This document shows positions 25,430 to 34,318 of a stretch of 64,000 nucleotides of DNA, in pieces. The notes beneath the pieces are model-generated. The model was not told the origin of the DNA. It was given only the letters and a program-made list of their open reading frames with translations, and ran no database searches. The position numbers and the translations under genes are program-made. The stretch's first letter is position 1. The number at the start of each line of letters is the position of its first letter. The DNA is from UBA1479 sp963972065 (GTDB lineage Bacteria > Pseudomonadota > Alphaproteobacteria > Rhodospirillales > Casp-alpha2), in the NCBI GenBank assembly GCA_963972065.1, contig CAXAVJ010000008.1:5155-69154 (forward strand), in the 5' to 3' direction.

Positions 25430-26284
25430 TCACACCGCCACGTTGTCGATCAGCCGCGCCTTGCCCAACCAGGCGGCGGCCAACACGCGGGCAGGCTGTG
25501 AAGCGTCGCTCACTTCGTCCAGGGTCACGGCATCCCGCACAGTGACGTAATCGACCTGCCAGAAACCGGCCCGTTCCAATTGACCCCGGGCCCATTCTTC
25601 CTGTGCCCGTGGATTCTCGCCGCGGCCGACCTGTTCGGCGACCTGGGCAAGGGTGCCATGCAGCACCGGGGCGGTGGCGCGCTCGGCCGGGGTCAAATAG
25701 GCGTTGCGCGACGACAACGCCAGGCCATCGCTCTCGCGCACGGTCGCCACCCCCGTGGCGGTGACGGGAACATCCAGATCGCGGATCAATTTCTTGATGA
25801 CCTGAAGCTGCTGATAATCCTTTTCCCCGAAAAACGCCTCGTCGGGCAGGGCCTGCAGCAAAAGCTTGGTGACCACCGTGGCGACGCCGGTGAAGAAGCC
25901 GGGGCGGCATTCGCCTTCCAGCACGTCACCCAGTCCGCCGACATGGACCTTGGTCGCATGGCCGCCGGGATAGACTTCGTCCACGTCGGGCGCGAACAGA
26001 AGATCCGCCCCCTCGGCGGCGACCAGGGCCGCGTCGCGGGCTTCATCGCGGGGATAAACGGAGAAATCTTCCTTGGGCCCGAACTGGGTCGGATTGACGA
26101 ACAGGGTGACCACCGTTCTGTCACAGCGGGCGACCGAATTCTTGACCAGCGACACATGGCCCGCGTGCAGCGCGCCCATGGTCGGCACCAGTCCGATGCG
26201 CTGTCCCGCCCCCCGCCAGCCCTGAACGCGGGTGCGCAGATCGGCGATGGTGCGAACAGTGTCGAGCGGGGATGCCGCGCTCAT
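25430..26284 (-). CDS. panC: Pantothenate synthetase (pantoate--beta-alanine ligase)
   Basis: About 284 aa from ATG 26284; the longer frame overlaps panB. Signatures: VPTMGALHAGHVSLV (ATP-binding HIGH-like motif), FVNPTQFGPKEDF, RPGFFTGVATVVTKL, FFGEKDYQQLQVI and ESDGLALSSRNAYL (KMSKS-like). It joins pantoate and beta-alanine in an ATP-dependent reaction to give pantothenate for CoA. It starts five bases after the stop of panB on the same strand, so the two form an operon. Confidence 0.97.
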   Translation of the reverse strand: MSAASPLDTVRTIADLRTRVQGWRGAGQRIGLVPTMGALHAGHVSLVKNSVARCDRTVVTLFVNPTQFGPKEDFSVYPRDEARDAALVAAEGADLLFAPDVDEVYPGGHATKVHVGGLGDVLEGECRPGFFTGVATVVTKLLLQALPDEAFFGEKDYQQLQVIKKLIRDLDVPVTATGVATVRESDGLALSSRNAYLTPAERATAPVLHGTLAQVAEQVGRGENPRAQEEWARGQLERAGFWQVDYVTVRDAVTLDEVSDASQPARVLAAAWLGKARLIDNVAV

Positions 26285-26288
26285 GGCC

Positions 26289-27104
26289 CTACTTCTTTTC
26301 AACCCCGAAGCAGTGTTCCAAACCCGGGAAGGCGCCCGAGCGCACATCCTTTGCGTATTCCCTGACCGCCTGCTCGATGGCGTCGCCCAGCTTGGCGTAT
26401 TTGCGCACGAACTTGGGCGTGAAGTCGGCGAACAGACCCAGCATGTCTTCGGTCACCAGGATCTGCCCGTCGCAGACGGGCGAAGCACCGATGCCGATGG
26501 TCGGGATCGACACCTGTTCCGTCAAATCCCGGGCCACGGGCTCGACCGTGCCCTCGACGACCATGGCGAAGGCGCCGGCGGCATCGATCGCCAAGGCGTC
26601 GGCGATGACCTTCTTGGCGCCCTCGTCGTCGCGGCCCTGAATTTTGAAGGCGCCCCGATGTTCGGCCTTTTGCGGCAACAGGCCGACATGGCCCAGCACC
26701 GGCACGCCCGAGGCGACGATGGCGGCCACCGTGTCGGCCATCTCCACGCCGCCTTCCAACTTCACCGCCTGGGCCTCGGTCTCATCGATCACGCGCTTGG
26801 CCGAGGCGACGGCCTGGGCCGTGGAATCCTCATACGTGCCCTGGGGCAGGTCGACCACGACCAGGGCCTGTTTCGCCCCCCGGGTCACGGCGCGGCCGTG
26901 GGCGCACATGATTTCGATGGTTACCCCGCGCGTGGTTTCCAGGCCGTAGACGACCATGGCCAGGGAATCCCCCACCAGCAGGAAATCGCAATGCGGGTCC
27001 AGGAATTTGGCCATGGGTTGGGTATAGGCGGTCAGCGACACGATGGGCGCCGCGCCCTTGGCCACTTTACGGGACTTGATATCTTCGACGGTGATGCGCG
27101 CCAT
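26289..27104 (-). CDS. panB: 3-methyl-2-oxobutanoate hydroxymethyltransferase
   Basis: 271 aa, standard length. Conserved blocks are SLTAYTQPMAKFLDPHCDFLLVGDSLAMVVYG (Mg2+ and ketoisovalerate binding), VKLEGGVEMADTV, GHVGLLPQKAEHRGAFKIQG, MVVEGTVEPVARDLTEQVSIPTIGIGAS and the final CDGQILVTEDMLGLF. It transfers a hydroxymethyl group from methylene-THF to ketoisovalerate, the first committed step of pantothenate synthesis. It is first in the panB-panC unit. Confidence 0.97.
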   Translation of the reverse strand: MARITVEDIKSRKVAKGAAPIVSLTAYTQPMAKFLDPHCDFLLVGDSLAMVVYGLETTRGVTIEIMCAHGRAVTRGAKQALVVVDLPQGTYEDSTAQAVASAKRVIDETEAQAVKLEGGVEMADTVAAIVASGVPVLGHVGLLPQKAEHRGAFKIQGRDDEGAKKVIADALAIDAAGAFAMVVEGTVEPVARDLTEQVSIPTIGIGASPVCDGQILVTEDMLGLFADFTPKFVRKYAKLGDAIEQAVREYAKDVRSGAFPGLEHCFGVEKK

Positions 27105-27217
27105 GCCAGCCTCGGCAAGGTTGTTTGGGAAGGAGCGCGGGACTTTAACAGACCGGCGCAGCCGGTCAAATAGCGGCGATGGACCGCCCGGCGCCCGTGG
27201 GTTACATGTAGAACGTC

Positions 27218-28954
27218 ATGCACCGATTTTCCCGCTTTTCCGCACTTTCCCTGATTTTCCTGCTGGCCGGCTGCGTCGCCGCTCCGCCCCCGGTGGCACC
27301 CGACCCCATCCGGCCTTGGATCGGCCAGGCCTACCGCAGCCATGCCGTTTCGGTCAGCCATCCGCTGGCGGCCCGGGCGGCGCTCGACATGCTCAACGAC
27401 GGCGGCGGGGCCGTGGATGCGGCCATCGCCGCGCAGATGGTGATGACCCTGGTCGAACCGCAGTCGTCGGGCATCGGCGGCGGCGGCTTTTTGGTCCGCT
27501 TCGACGGTAAGACGAATAGCATCGAAACCTACGACGGGCGGGAAACCGCCCCGGCCTCGGCCCGGGAAGACATGTTCCTCGACGCCCGGGGCGCCCCCAT
27601 CCCCTACCGCGACGCCATCCTGGGCGGTCGCGCCGTCGGCGTGCCCGGCGTCGTCCGCATGCTGGAGATGGCGCACCGGGACCACGGCCGCCTGCCCTGG
27701 GCGCGCCTGTTTCAGCCGGCCATCCGCTTGGCGCGGGACGGCTTCCCCATATCGGAACGTCTGGCCCGCCAGATCGCGGGCGACCGGCATCTGCGCAAGG
27801 TACCAGAGACGAAAGCCTATTTCTTCGACGGCGCCGCGCCCAAGGCCGCCGGCACGATCCTGAAGAATCCGGACCTGGCCGATACCCTGGAACGGATCGC
27901 GGAAAAGGGCGCCGATGCCTTCTATTCCGGGGACCTCGCCCGCGCCATCGCCGACGCGGTGACCAACGCGCCCATTCATCCCGCCGTGATGACCCTGGCC
28001 GACATATCGGCCTACCAAGCCAAGAAACGCCCCGCCGTCTGCGCCCGATATCGCGATTACAACGTCTGCGGCATGGGGCCGCCATCGTCGGGCGGGCTGG
28101 CGGTGGCCCAAACCCTGGGTATGCTTAACCTTTTCCCCCTCGCCGCCACCGGGCCGGACAGTGCCCGGGCGCTACACCTGATCGCCGAGGCCGAACGCCT
28201 GGCCTTCGCCGACCGCGCCGGCTATGTCGGCGACAGCGACGTCGTGCCGGTGCCGGTCAAGGGCATGGTCGATGCGGGCTATCTCGCCGAACGGGCGCGG
28301 CTGATCGATCCCGCGCAGGCCAAGGACGGTCTGGTCGACCCGGGTCATCCGCCGGGGGCCGAGGCCGCCTACCGCGGCCCGGACGATCCGCTCAAGGGCC
28401 TGTCGACGGCGCATATGAGCATCGCCGACCGCTTCGGAAATGCGGTTTCCTTCACCACCACCGTGGAAAGCGCCTTCGGCGCCCGCCTGATGGTGAAGGG
28501 CTTTTTGTTGAACAACCAACTGACGGATTTTTCCTTCCGCCCGGAATGGCGGGGCCGCCCCGCGCCCAACCGGGTCGCCCCCGGCAAGCGGCCGCGATCC
28601 TCGATGTCACCAACCATCGTGCTGGACAGGGACGGCCGCTTCCTCATGGCCATGGGCTCGCCCGGCGGATCGCGCATCATCGGCTATACGGCGCGGGCGG
28701 TGTTGGGCGTGCTGGCCTGGAACCTGGACATGCAGGGGGCGGTCGACCTGCCCCATGTCATGAACCGGGGGGGCGCCACGGAGGTCGAGGAAGAACTGAT
28801 CCCGGCCATCGCCGACCTGAAAGCCATGGGCCATCAGGTCAAGGTCGGGCGCATGATCAGCGGCCTGCAGGGGATTCTGAAAACGCCCGCAGGCCTGGCC
28901 GGCGGCGCCGACCGGCGGCGCGAGGGCGTGGTCCTGGGCGACGACGGCCCATGA
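27218..28954 (+). CDS. ggt: Gamma-glutamyltransferase, predicted lipoprotein
   Basis: 578 aa. The N-terminus is a lipoprotein signal with lipobox LAGC (LIFLLAGCVAAPPP), so this GGT is probably lipid-anchored rather than soluble. Family blocks: GGGAVDAAIAAQMVMTLVEPQSSGIGGGGFLV, ETYDGRETAP, GVPGVVRMLEMA, and the autocleavage site in LSTAHMSIADRFGNAVSFT. The nucleophilic Thr is followed by Ala instead of the more usual Thr. SSMSPTIV and GSPGGSRIIGYT form the glycine-rich end of the active site. It hydrolyses or transfers the gamma-glutamyl group of glutathione and related peptides, presumably in the periplasm. It is divergent from panB and convergent with tam. Confidence 0.93.
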   Translation: MHRFSRFSALSLIFLLAGCVAAPPPVAPDPIRPWIGQAYRSHAVSVSHPLAARAALDMLNDGGGAVDAAIAAQMVMTLVEPQSSGIGGGGFLVRFDGKTNSIETYDGRETAPASAREDMFLDARGAPIPYRDAILGGRAVGVPGVVRMLEMAHRDHGRLPWARLFQPAIRLARDGFPISERLARQIAGDRHLRKVPETKAYFFDGAAPKAAGTILKNPDLADTLERIAEKGADAFYSGDLARAIADAVTNAPIHPAVMTLADISAYQAKKRPAVCARYRDYNVCGMGPPSSGGLAVAQTLGMLNLFPLAATGPDSARALHLIAEAERLAFADRAGYVGDSDVVPVPVKGMVDAGYLAERARLIDPAQAKDGLVDPGHPPGAEAAYRGPDDPLKGLSTAHMSIADRFGNAVSFTTTVESAFGARLMVKGFLLNNQLTDFSFRPEWRGRPAPNRVAPGKRPRSSMSPTIVLDRDGRFLMAMGSPGGSRIIGYTARAVLGVLAWNLDMQGAVDLPHVMNRGGATEVEEELIPAIADLKAMGHQVKVGRMISGLQGILKTPAGLAGGADRRREGVVLGDDGP

Positions 28955-28970
28955 CCGACCCTGCTGTGCG

Positions 28971-29759
28971 CTATTTCACCGCGACGATGAACAGCCGGCG
29001 GAAGTGGAACAGGGTCTTACCGTCGGCGCGCTTGGGATAGGCCGCCTGCATCGCCTTCGAATAGGTCGCGAAGAATTCGGCGTTTTCATCCGGGTCGGTC
29101 AGCGCGTCCAGCAGCGGCTTGAGGGCCGAGCCCTTGGTCCATTCGGCAACGGGATTATCGCCTTCCATGACCTGGGAATAGACCGTTTCCCAGATATCCA
29201 GGCTGCTGGCATGGGGCGCGATGTAATCGTAATAGGCGTCCGGGTCGTGGACCGGAAATTCCCGCAACACCGGCTCCAGCTTGGCCCGCCAAGGGCCGTC
29301 CTCGACCACCTGGCGCATGCCCATGTGCGAGGGGGCGGCATGGTTATGGGGCATTTGCACGGCCAGCACCCCGCCCGGCGCGAGATGCCCCATCAGGCGC
29401 GGGAACAGGACCGCGTGGTTGTCGATCCATTGCAGGGCGGCGTTGGAATAGATCAGGTCCGCCGGGGCGTCGGGCGCCCAGGTCGCGGCATCGGCCTGCT
29501 GCCAATCGCCGTCGGGATGTTCGGCCCGCGCCTTGGCCAGCATTTCTTCCGATGAATCGATCCCGACATGGCGGGCGTTCGGCCAGCGGCCCATGAGGAA
29601 CGGCGTCACGTTGCCGGGCCCGCAGCCCAGGTCATAGACCACCGAGGGGTCATCAAGGGCGATGCGGTTGATGAGGTCGAGGGCCGGGCGCATGCGGTGG
29701 CCCGCGAATTTCAGGTACTGACCGGGATTCCAGGTGGGCTGCTTGTTGGGTGCGGACAT
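28971..29759 (-). CDS. tam: Trans-aconitate 2-methyltransferase
   Basis: 262 aa. SAM-dependent methyltransferase with motif I VYDLGCGPGNVTPFL, then HVGIDSSEEMLAKARAEH, DLIYSNAALQWIDNH and GGVLAVQMPHNHAAPSH. WETVYSQVMEGDNPVAEWTKGSALKPLLDAL in the C-terminal part is typical of Tam. It methylates trans-aconitate, a by-product of aconitase that inhibits the TCA cycle. Apparently monocistronic. Confidence 0.93.
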   Translation of the reverse strand: MSAPNKQPTWNPGQYLKFAGHRMRPALDLINRIALDDPSVVYDLGCGPGNVTPFLMGRWPNARHVGIDSSEEMLAKARAEHPDGDWQQADAATWAPDAPADLIYSNAALQWIDNHAVLFPRLMGHLAPGGVLAVQMPHNHAAPSHMGMRQVVEDGPWRAKLEPVLREFPVHDPDAYYDYIAPHASSLDIWETVYSQVMEGDNPVAEWTKGSALKPLLDALTDPDENAEFFATYSKAMQAAYPKRADGKTLFHFRRLFIVAVK

Positions 29760-29847
29760 GACGGCAAATCCTTTAAACGAATAACCAGATTGCGATGCCA
29801 GCCCCGGTCGGGACTTTAGACAGGCGCCGCGCCCGGCGCAACGACGA

Positions 29848-31251
29848 TCACGCCGGTTTCAGGCGCAGGCGGAATGCCGTGCCCTCGGGCCCCGTGGCCG
29901 CCAGGGCGATCTCGCCGCCGTGGGCATGAATGACTTCCCGCGCGATGACCAGCCCCAGGCCCGTGCCGCCTTCCCGCGCCGATCCGGCGAAGGGTTGGAA
30001 CAGATGTTCGGTCGCCTGCGCGGGCATGCCGGGGCCGTCGTCGATGATCTCGACGATCAAGGAGTCCGCGTCCTCGACGGCGGTGACGCGCACGCTCGAC
30101 GCCCCCGCCTCGCGGGCGTTGCGGCCCAGGTTTTCGAACACCCGCAGCATCTGCGCCGCATCGGCCATCAGGCAGATCTCGTCCGGCACTTCGTTACGCC
30201 AATCGAAGGGGCCGCCCCCGCTGTCGGGCCGTTCCTGGGTCAGGGTCTCACCCGCCATGTGGACGATCTCGGCCAGGCGGTTCCGCTTGGCGTTCAGGGT
30301 CGGCATGGTCGCAGACGCATAATCCAATGTCTGGCCGCACAGGTTCACGGCCCGGTCCATGGCGCGGAACATGCGCGGCACCAAGCGCTGCACGTCCGGA
30401 TCGTCGCTGGCCGCCAGGCGGTCACCGATCAGCATCGCCGTGGCCAGGGAATTGCGCAGGTCATGGTTCACCTTGGTCACCGCCGCGCCCAGCATGGCCA
30501 GGCGATCCTTCTGCCGCAGGGCCAGGCGCAATTCGTGCTGCATGACCGCCAGTTCGCGCTGGGCGATGCCGATTTCGTCGGGCCGGTCGGACGGTTTGAA
30601 GATGCGGGTTTCGTCCTCGGGTGCCCTGCGGAACCTTTCCATGCCCGCCGTGATGCGGCGCATGGGGCGCACGAACATCAGCATCAGACTGATGTAGAGC
30701 AGACCGGCCGTGAACAGCGAGATCGCCAGCGACAATTGAAAGATGCGGTGTGAAAAGGCCAGCATCTCGTCCCGCATGGGGGCTTCGTCGATATAGATTT
30801 CGACCTGCACGCCGGGCCGTTTGGGCGTTTCACCGATGATGCGCAGGATGCGGTTTTCCGTCTGCGCCAGCGTCACGAAGGCGTCTTCGATCCAACCGGG
30901 AAATCCGCTCATCCGCAGGTCGTAGACCGCATCGACCCGGGGCGGCATCTCGCCGCCGGCGATCAGGATGCGCTGGTCATGCTGGCGCAGCGCGATGGCA
31001 TAGGTATCCGTGGTCTTCAAAAGCGTGCGGCCCAAATTATCGTCGGCGGCCTGCTCCGGCATGTTCTCGATGGCAAGCGTCGCCAGGTGCGCGCGCACGA
31101 TGCGTTCCTCAAGATAATTCTTGCGGAACCGCGCGACCGACGGCGTGTAGATGAACAGCTCGGCCAGCATGACGAACACCACCGTCAGCACGAGAAGACG
31201 CGCGGACAGGCTTTGGTGGGCCTTGGGCGGGAGCGGGTTGAGATCGGACAT
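29848..31251 (-). CDS. Sensor histidine kinase
   Basis: About 467 aa from ATG 31251. The first helix (residues ~14-32) and a second near 195-215 bound a periplasmic sensor region of ~160 residues, followed by a HAMP-like linker (VRPMRRITAGMERF). The phosphoacceptor block is VNHDLRNSLATAMLIGDRL. The HATPase domain has ENLGRNARE (N box), IDDGPGMP (G1) and GGTGLGLVIAREVIHAHGG (G2). No response regulator gene is adjacent. It starts 20 bases after the stop of the flavin oxidoreductase gene on the same strand, so it belongs to a unit with that gene and the TVP38 protein. Signal unknown; envelope redox stress is a guess from context. Confidence 0.9.
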   Translation of the reverse strand: MSDLNPLPPKAHQSLSARLLVLTVVFVMLAELFIYTPSVARFRKNYLEERIVRAHLATLAIENMPEQAADDNLGRTLLKTTDTYAIALRQHDQRILIAGGEMPPRVDAVYDLRMSGFPGWIEDAFVTLAQTENRILRIIGETPKRPGVQVEIYIDEAPMRDEMLAFSHRIFQLSLAISLFTAGLLYISLMLMFVRPMRRITAGMERFRRAPEDETRIFKPSDRPDEIGIAQRELAVMQHELRLALRQKDRLAMLGAAVTKVNHDLRNSLATAMLIGDRLAASDDPDVQRLVPRMFRAMDRAVNLCGQTLDYASATMPTLNAKRNRLAEIVHMAGETLTQERPDSGGGPFDWRNEVPDEICLMADAAQMLRVFENLGRNAREAGASSVRVTAVEDADSLIVEIIDDGPGMPAQATEHLFQPFAGSAREGGTGLGLVIAREVIHAHGGEIALAATGPEGTAFRLRLKPA

Positions 31252-31271
31252 GTGTGAGGTTAAGCGGCCAG

Positions 31272-32708
31272 TCACCAAAGCTTCAAGAGGAAGCGGACAA
31301 TGGCCCGGGTGCGGTCCGTGAACAGCTTGGGCGTGAAATAGCTGCCGGCGGCGCGTTTCGAGACCTCGCCCAGGGTCGGATAAGGCAGGATGATGGTCGC
31401 CAGGTCGCCCACCTTCATGCCCTTGGCGAGGGCCAGCACCCAAAGCTGAATGTGTTCCCCCGCTTGGTGTCCGGCGATGCCACAGCCGAGAATCTTGCCC
31501 TTGGGCGTGACGATGGCCTTGACCAGGCCTTCGGTCGCGCGCTCCGCCTGGGCGCGGTCGTTGTCGTGAAAGGGCCAGCGCAGGACGTTGAATTCGATGC
31601 CCGCGTCGCGGGCCTTCTTTTCCGTCAGCCCGACCTGGGCCAGTTCCGGCGCGGTATAGGTCACCCAGGGAACGACGGAATGGTCGGCCTTGGCGGGGAT
31701 GCGGAACAGGGCGTTCTTGATCACCACGCCCGCGTGATAGCCGGCGACATGGGTGAACTGCAGCCCGCCCGCGACATCGCCGATGGCGAAGACCTTCTTG
31801 TTGGTGCTGCGCAGGCGGGCATCGACCGTAATGCCCTTGGGCGTGTGGTCGATCCCGGCCTTTTCCAGATCCAGGCCCGCGACGTTGGCCCGTCGTCCCG
31901 CCGCGACCAGCAGGTGGCTGCCCTCAATACGCTGGCTTTCGCCGCCGTCCTCGATGGTCACGGCGACGCCCGTATCCGTCTTTTCGACGCCTGCGATCTT
32001 GATGCCTTCGCGGATGTCGATGCCGCCCGCGACCAGGGCACGGCGCACAACATCGACCAGGTCCCCGTCGTCGTTGGCCATGATGGAGAACATTTCCAAC
32101 AGCGTGACCTTGCAGCCCAATTGAGCATGGGCCTGGGCCATCTCGACGCCGATCGGCCCGCCGCCGATGACGATCAGGTGCTCGGGCAGGCTGTCGCGGT
32201 CGAACACGCTTTCGTTGGTCAGGAAGTCGACCCCGTCCAGGCCCGGAATGGGCGGCACGGCGGCCGAGGACCCGGTGGCGACGACGAAACGTTTGGCGCG
32301 GATTTCCGTGTCGCCCGCCTGCACCCGGTCCGGGCCGGTGAAGCGTCCGTGTTCGCGGATCACGGTCACGCCCAGGCCTTCGAACCGTTCCTGGGAATCC
32401 ATCGGCCGGATGGCGTCGATCACGCTCTCGACATGGCCGTAGACGGCCTTGCCGTCTAACCCGTCAAGGGTCGCCCGGACGCCGAACCGTCCGGCATCCC
32501 GCACGGCCTGGGCGGCATGGCCGGCGGCCAACAGGGCCTTGGACGGCACGCAGCCGTAATTCAGGCAGTCACCGCCCATTTCGCCCTTTTCGATCAGCAC
32601 GACGCGGGCCCCCATCTGTGACGCCCCGGCGGCGACAGACAAGCCGCCCGACCCGGCGCCGATCACGCAGATGTCCGTGTCGATGCGGGTTGGCGGTGGG
32701 TTGTTCAC
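31272..32708 (-). CDS. FAD-dependent pyridine nucleotide-disulfide oxidoreductase (mercuric reductase-like)
   Basis: 478 aa. FAD motif DICVIGAGSGGLSVAAGASQMG, redox-active GGDCLNYGCVPSKALL (CxxxxC), NAD(P)-binding GGGPIGVEMAQAHAQLG and second FAD motif FAIGDVAGG. The C-terminal dimer domain has LPYPTLGEVSKRAAGSYFTP instead of the HPTxxE found in lipoamide and glutathione reductases, and no second Cys pair as in MerA, so the natural acceptor is unclear. The start ATG overlaps the TGA of the TVP38 gene by four bases, so the two are translationally coupled. This pairing (sometimes a fusion in other bacteria) suggests a membrane-linked redox role. Confidence 0.9.
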   Translation of the reverse strand: MNNPPPTRIDTDICVIGAGSGGLSVAAGASQMGARVVLIEKGEMGGDCLNYGCVPSKALLAAGHAAQAVRDAGRFGVRATLDGLDGKAVYGHVESVIDAIRPMDSQERFEGLGVTVIREHGRFTGPDRVQAGDTEIRAKRFVVATGSSAAVPPIPGLDGVDFLTNESVFDRDSLPEHLIVIGGGPIGVEMAQAHAQLGCKVTLLEMFSIMANDDGDLVDVVRRALVAGGIDIREGIKIAGVEKTDTGVAVTIEDGGESQRIEGSHLLVAAGRRANVAGLDLEKAGIDHTPKGITVDARLRSTNKKVFAIGDVAGGLQFTHVAGYHAGVVIKNALFRIPAKADHSVVPWVTYTAPELAQVGLTEKKARDAGIEFNVLRWPFHDNDRAQAERATEGLVKAIVTPKGKILGCGIAGHQAGEHIQLWVLALAKGMKVGDLATIILPYPTLGEVSKRAAGSYFTPKLFTDRTRAIVRFLLKLW

Positions 32709-33478
32709 GACACACCTCCGCGACGTTCTTTGATGCGGCGCAGGAACACCGGGATCAGGGCCAGCACGGCCAGGCCCAGCAGCGGGCCCATGATGTGCGG
32801 TTCGAACACGATGGTCAGGTCCGGCGTGCCACCCTGGTCAAGCACGGCGCCGAGGCCGCTGCCGACGCTGGCGAACACGAAGGTCGCCGGCGCGATGCCG
32901 AGGATCGTCGCGACCACGAAGGCCACGGCACCCACGTTGAGGAAAGCCGGCACCAGATTGACCAGCCAGAACGGAAACACCGGCACCAGACGCAGGAACA
33001 TCAGGTAGGAAAAGGCGTTCTTGCGGAAGCCTTCCTCCATGCGCCGCACGAAGGGACCGGCCTTCTTGTATAAAAGGTCGCCGATGGCATAGCGCGCGGC
33101 CAGGAACACGATCAACGAGCCCAAGGTCGCGGCGACCACGACGATCGCCGCCCCCAGGGCCGTGCCGAACACGAAACCGGCCAGCAAGGTCATCCAGATC
33201 GCCCCCGGGATCGACAGCGCGACCACCACCGTATAGGCAGCGCCGAACAACAGCGCCGTCAACGCCTGATGGGCGGCGTAATAGTCAAGCACCGCCGTGC
33301 GATGGGTCTTGAGGGCGTCGAGCGACACATAAGTGTGCAGGTCGAAGACGAAGAACAGAAGCGTGGCCAGGACCAGAACCAGGACGGGGATCAACCGTTT
33401 CACGGAAAACCGCCCGGATTTCGGGCCGTCGGCCGTGTCGGCGGCGGGCTGTCCGTCGTGATCGAGGGCCTTGCGCAT
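32705..33478 (-). CDS. TVP38/TMEM64 (DedA-like, VTT domain) membrane protein
   Basis: About 257 aa from ATG 33478, chosen for AAGG eight bases upstream; ATG 33496 is in frame and equally valid by frame alone. A cytoplasmic N-terminal tail is followed by a helix (LIPVLVLVLATLLFFVF) and the VTT core: ALSIPGAIWMTLLAGFVFGTALGAAIVVVAATLGSLIVFLAARY and FRKNAFSYLMFLRLVPVFPFWLVNLVPAFLNV. These proteins act as lipid scramblase-like or transport factors. It heads a unit with the flavin oxidoreductase (4-base overlap) and histidine kinase. Confidence 0.9.
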   Translation of the reverse strand: MRKALDHDGQPAADTADGPKSGRFSVKRLIPVLVLVLATLLFFVFDLHTYVSLDALKTHRTAVLDYYAAHQALTALLFGAAYTVVVALSIPGAIWMTLLAGFVFGTALGAAIVVVAATLGSLIVFLAARYAIGDLLYKKAGPFVRRMEEGFRKNAFSYLMFLRLVPVFPFWLVNLVPAFLNVGAVAFVVATILGIAPATFVFASVGSGLGAVLDQGGTPDLTIVFEPHIMGPLLGLAVLALIPVFLRRIKERRGGVS

Positions 33479-33659
33479 GTCTGTAACCTTGTTCATGAAT
33501 GGGGGCCGCGAACGGCGGCGGCTCCCGGTTTCTATCCTCCGGGTACCAAAAGGCACAAGCGAATGCGCCTCACGCCAGGGTCAATTGACCGTGAACGCCA
33601 AGTGATGCCCCCGGAAATCCGGGCTTTTTACGCGATTACGGACAAACCACCCAGGCCCG

Positions 33660-33688
33660 TTGACTTCATCGAACCAAGGCCTTAAAAA
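33660..33688 (+). promoter_or_regulatory. Putative promoter of the rpmH-rnpA operon
   Basis: TTGACT (33660-33665) and TAAAAA (33683-33688) with a 17-base spacer lie about 30 bases upstream of the rpmH GTG start. A short CCCGG/CCGGG hairpin followed by CTTTTT at 33610-33629 lies just before it and may insulate the promoter from upstream transcription. Confidence 0.55.
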
Positions 33689-33717
33689 GCGCACTCATTT
33701 TTCTAAGGAGACGTCGC

Positions 33718-33852
33718 GTGAAACGCACCTATCAGCCGAGCAGGCTTATTCGCAAGCGCCGCCACGGTTTCCGTAGCCGTATGGCGACCCCGGGCGGCCG
33801 GCGTGTGCTGGCGGCGCGGCGTGCCAAAGGCCGCAAGCGCCTGTCCGCTTAA
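33718..33852 (+). CDS. rpmH: 50S ribosomal protein L34
   Basis: 44 aa, exactly the family length. The sequence (M)KRTYQPSRLIRKRRHGFRSRM followed by ATPGGRRVLAARRAKGRKRLSA is unmistakable: extremely basic, with the conserved RKRRHGFRSRM block. The start is GTG at 33718, preceded by AAGGAG at 33705-33710. Together with rnpA, 39 bases downstream, it forms the conserved rpmH-rnpA pair. Confidence 0.98.
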   Translation: MKRTYQPSRLIRKRRHGFRSRMATPGGRRVLAARRAKGRKRLSA

Positions 33853-33891
33853 CAGCGCCTGTTCCCGCAAGCCGGTCGGAAGCGAGCCGCC

Positions 33892-34317
33892 ATGTCACCC
33901 ACGGTGCCGAGGCTGAAACGCCGTGCCGACTTTCTCAAGGTGGCGCGGAAAGGACATAAGTGGGCAGCACCGGGGCTGGTGTTGCAGGCCTTTGATCGCA
34001 CCGCTTTCGGCAACGGAGACACGGACACCGCCGGACCGGATTTCCGGGCCGGATTCACGGTGACACGCAAGGTCGGCAATGCCGTCGTGCGCAACCGCGC
34101 GCGCCGGCGCCTGAAGGCCGCCGCCGAACAGGTCTTGCCCGATTGCGCCAAAGCGGGGCATGACTACGTCCTGATCGGGCGCCAAGGCACCCTGGACCGG
34201 GCCTTTCCGGCGCTGATCGGCGACCTGCGCACGGCCCTGGAACGGGTCGGCACGCGCAAGAACGGGGGCGGAAACGGCCGCAGCGGCCGGGACCGCCGGG
34301 GGAAAGCGGAGATTTGA
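33892..34317 (+). CDS. rnpA: Ribonuclease P protein component
   Basis: 141 aa, small and basic. The RNase P protein signature VTRKVGNAVVRNRARRRLK is present near residue 58, after an N-terminal LKRRADFLKVARKG. It assists the catalytic RNA in 5' maturation of tRNA precursors. The last ~25 residues are a Gly/Arg-rich tail (KNGGGNGRSGRDRRGK). It lies between rpmH and yidD, one base apart from the latter. Confidence 0.97.
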   Translation: MSPTVPRLKRRADFLKVARKGHKWAAPGLVLQAFDRTAFGNGDTDTAGPDFRAGFTVTRKVGNAVVRNRARRRLKAAAEQVLPDCAKAGHDYVLIGRQGTLDRAFPALIGDLRTALERVGTRKNGGGNGRSGRDRRGKAEI

Positions 34318-34318
34318 G

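Noticed and set aside
33610..33629. CCCGG/CCGGG hairpin with CTTTTT
   Set aside because: Stem is only five pairs and no plus-strand gene ends before it, so it is mentioned with the rpmH promoter rather than called as a terminator.
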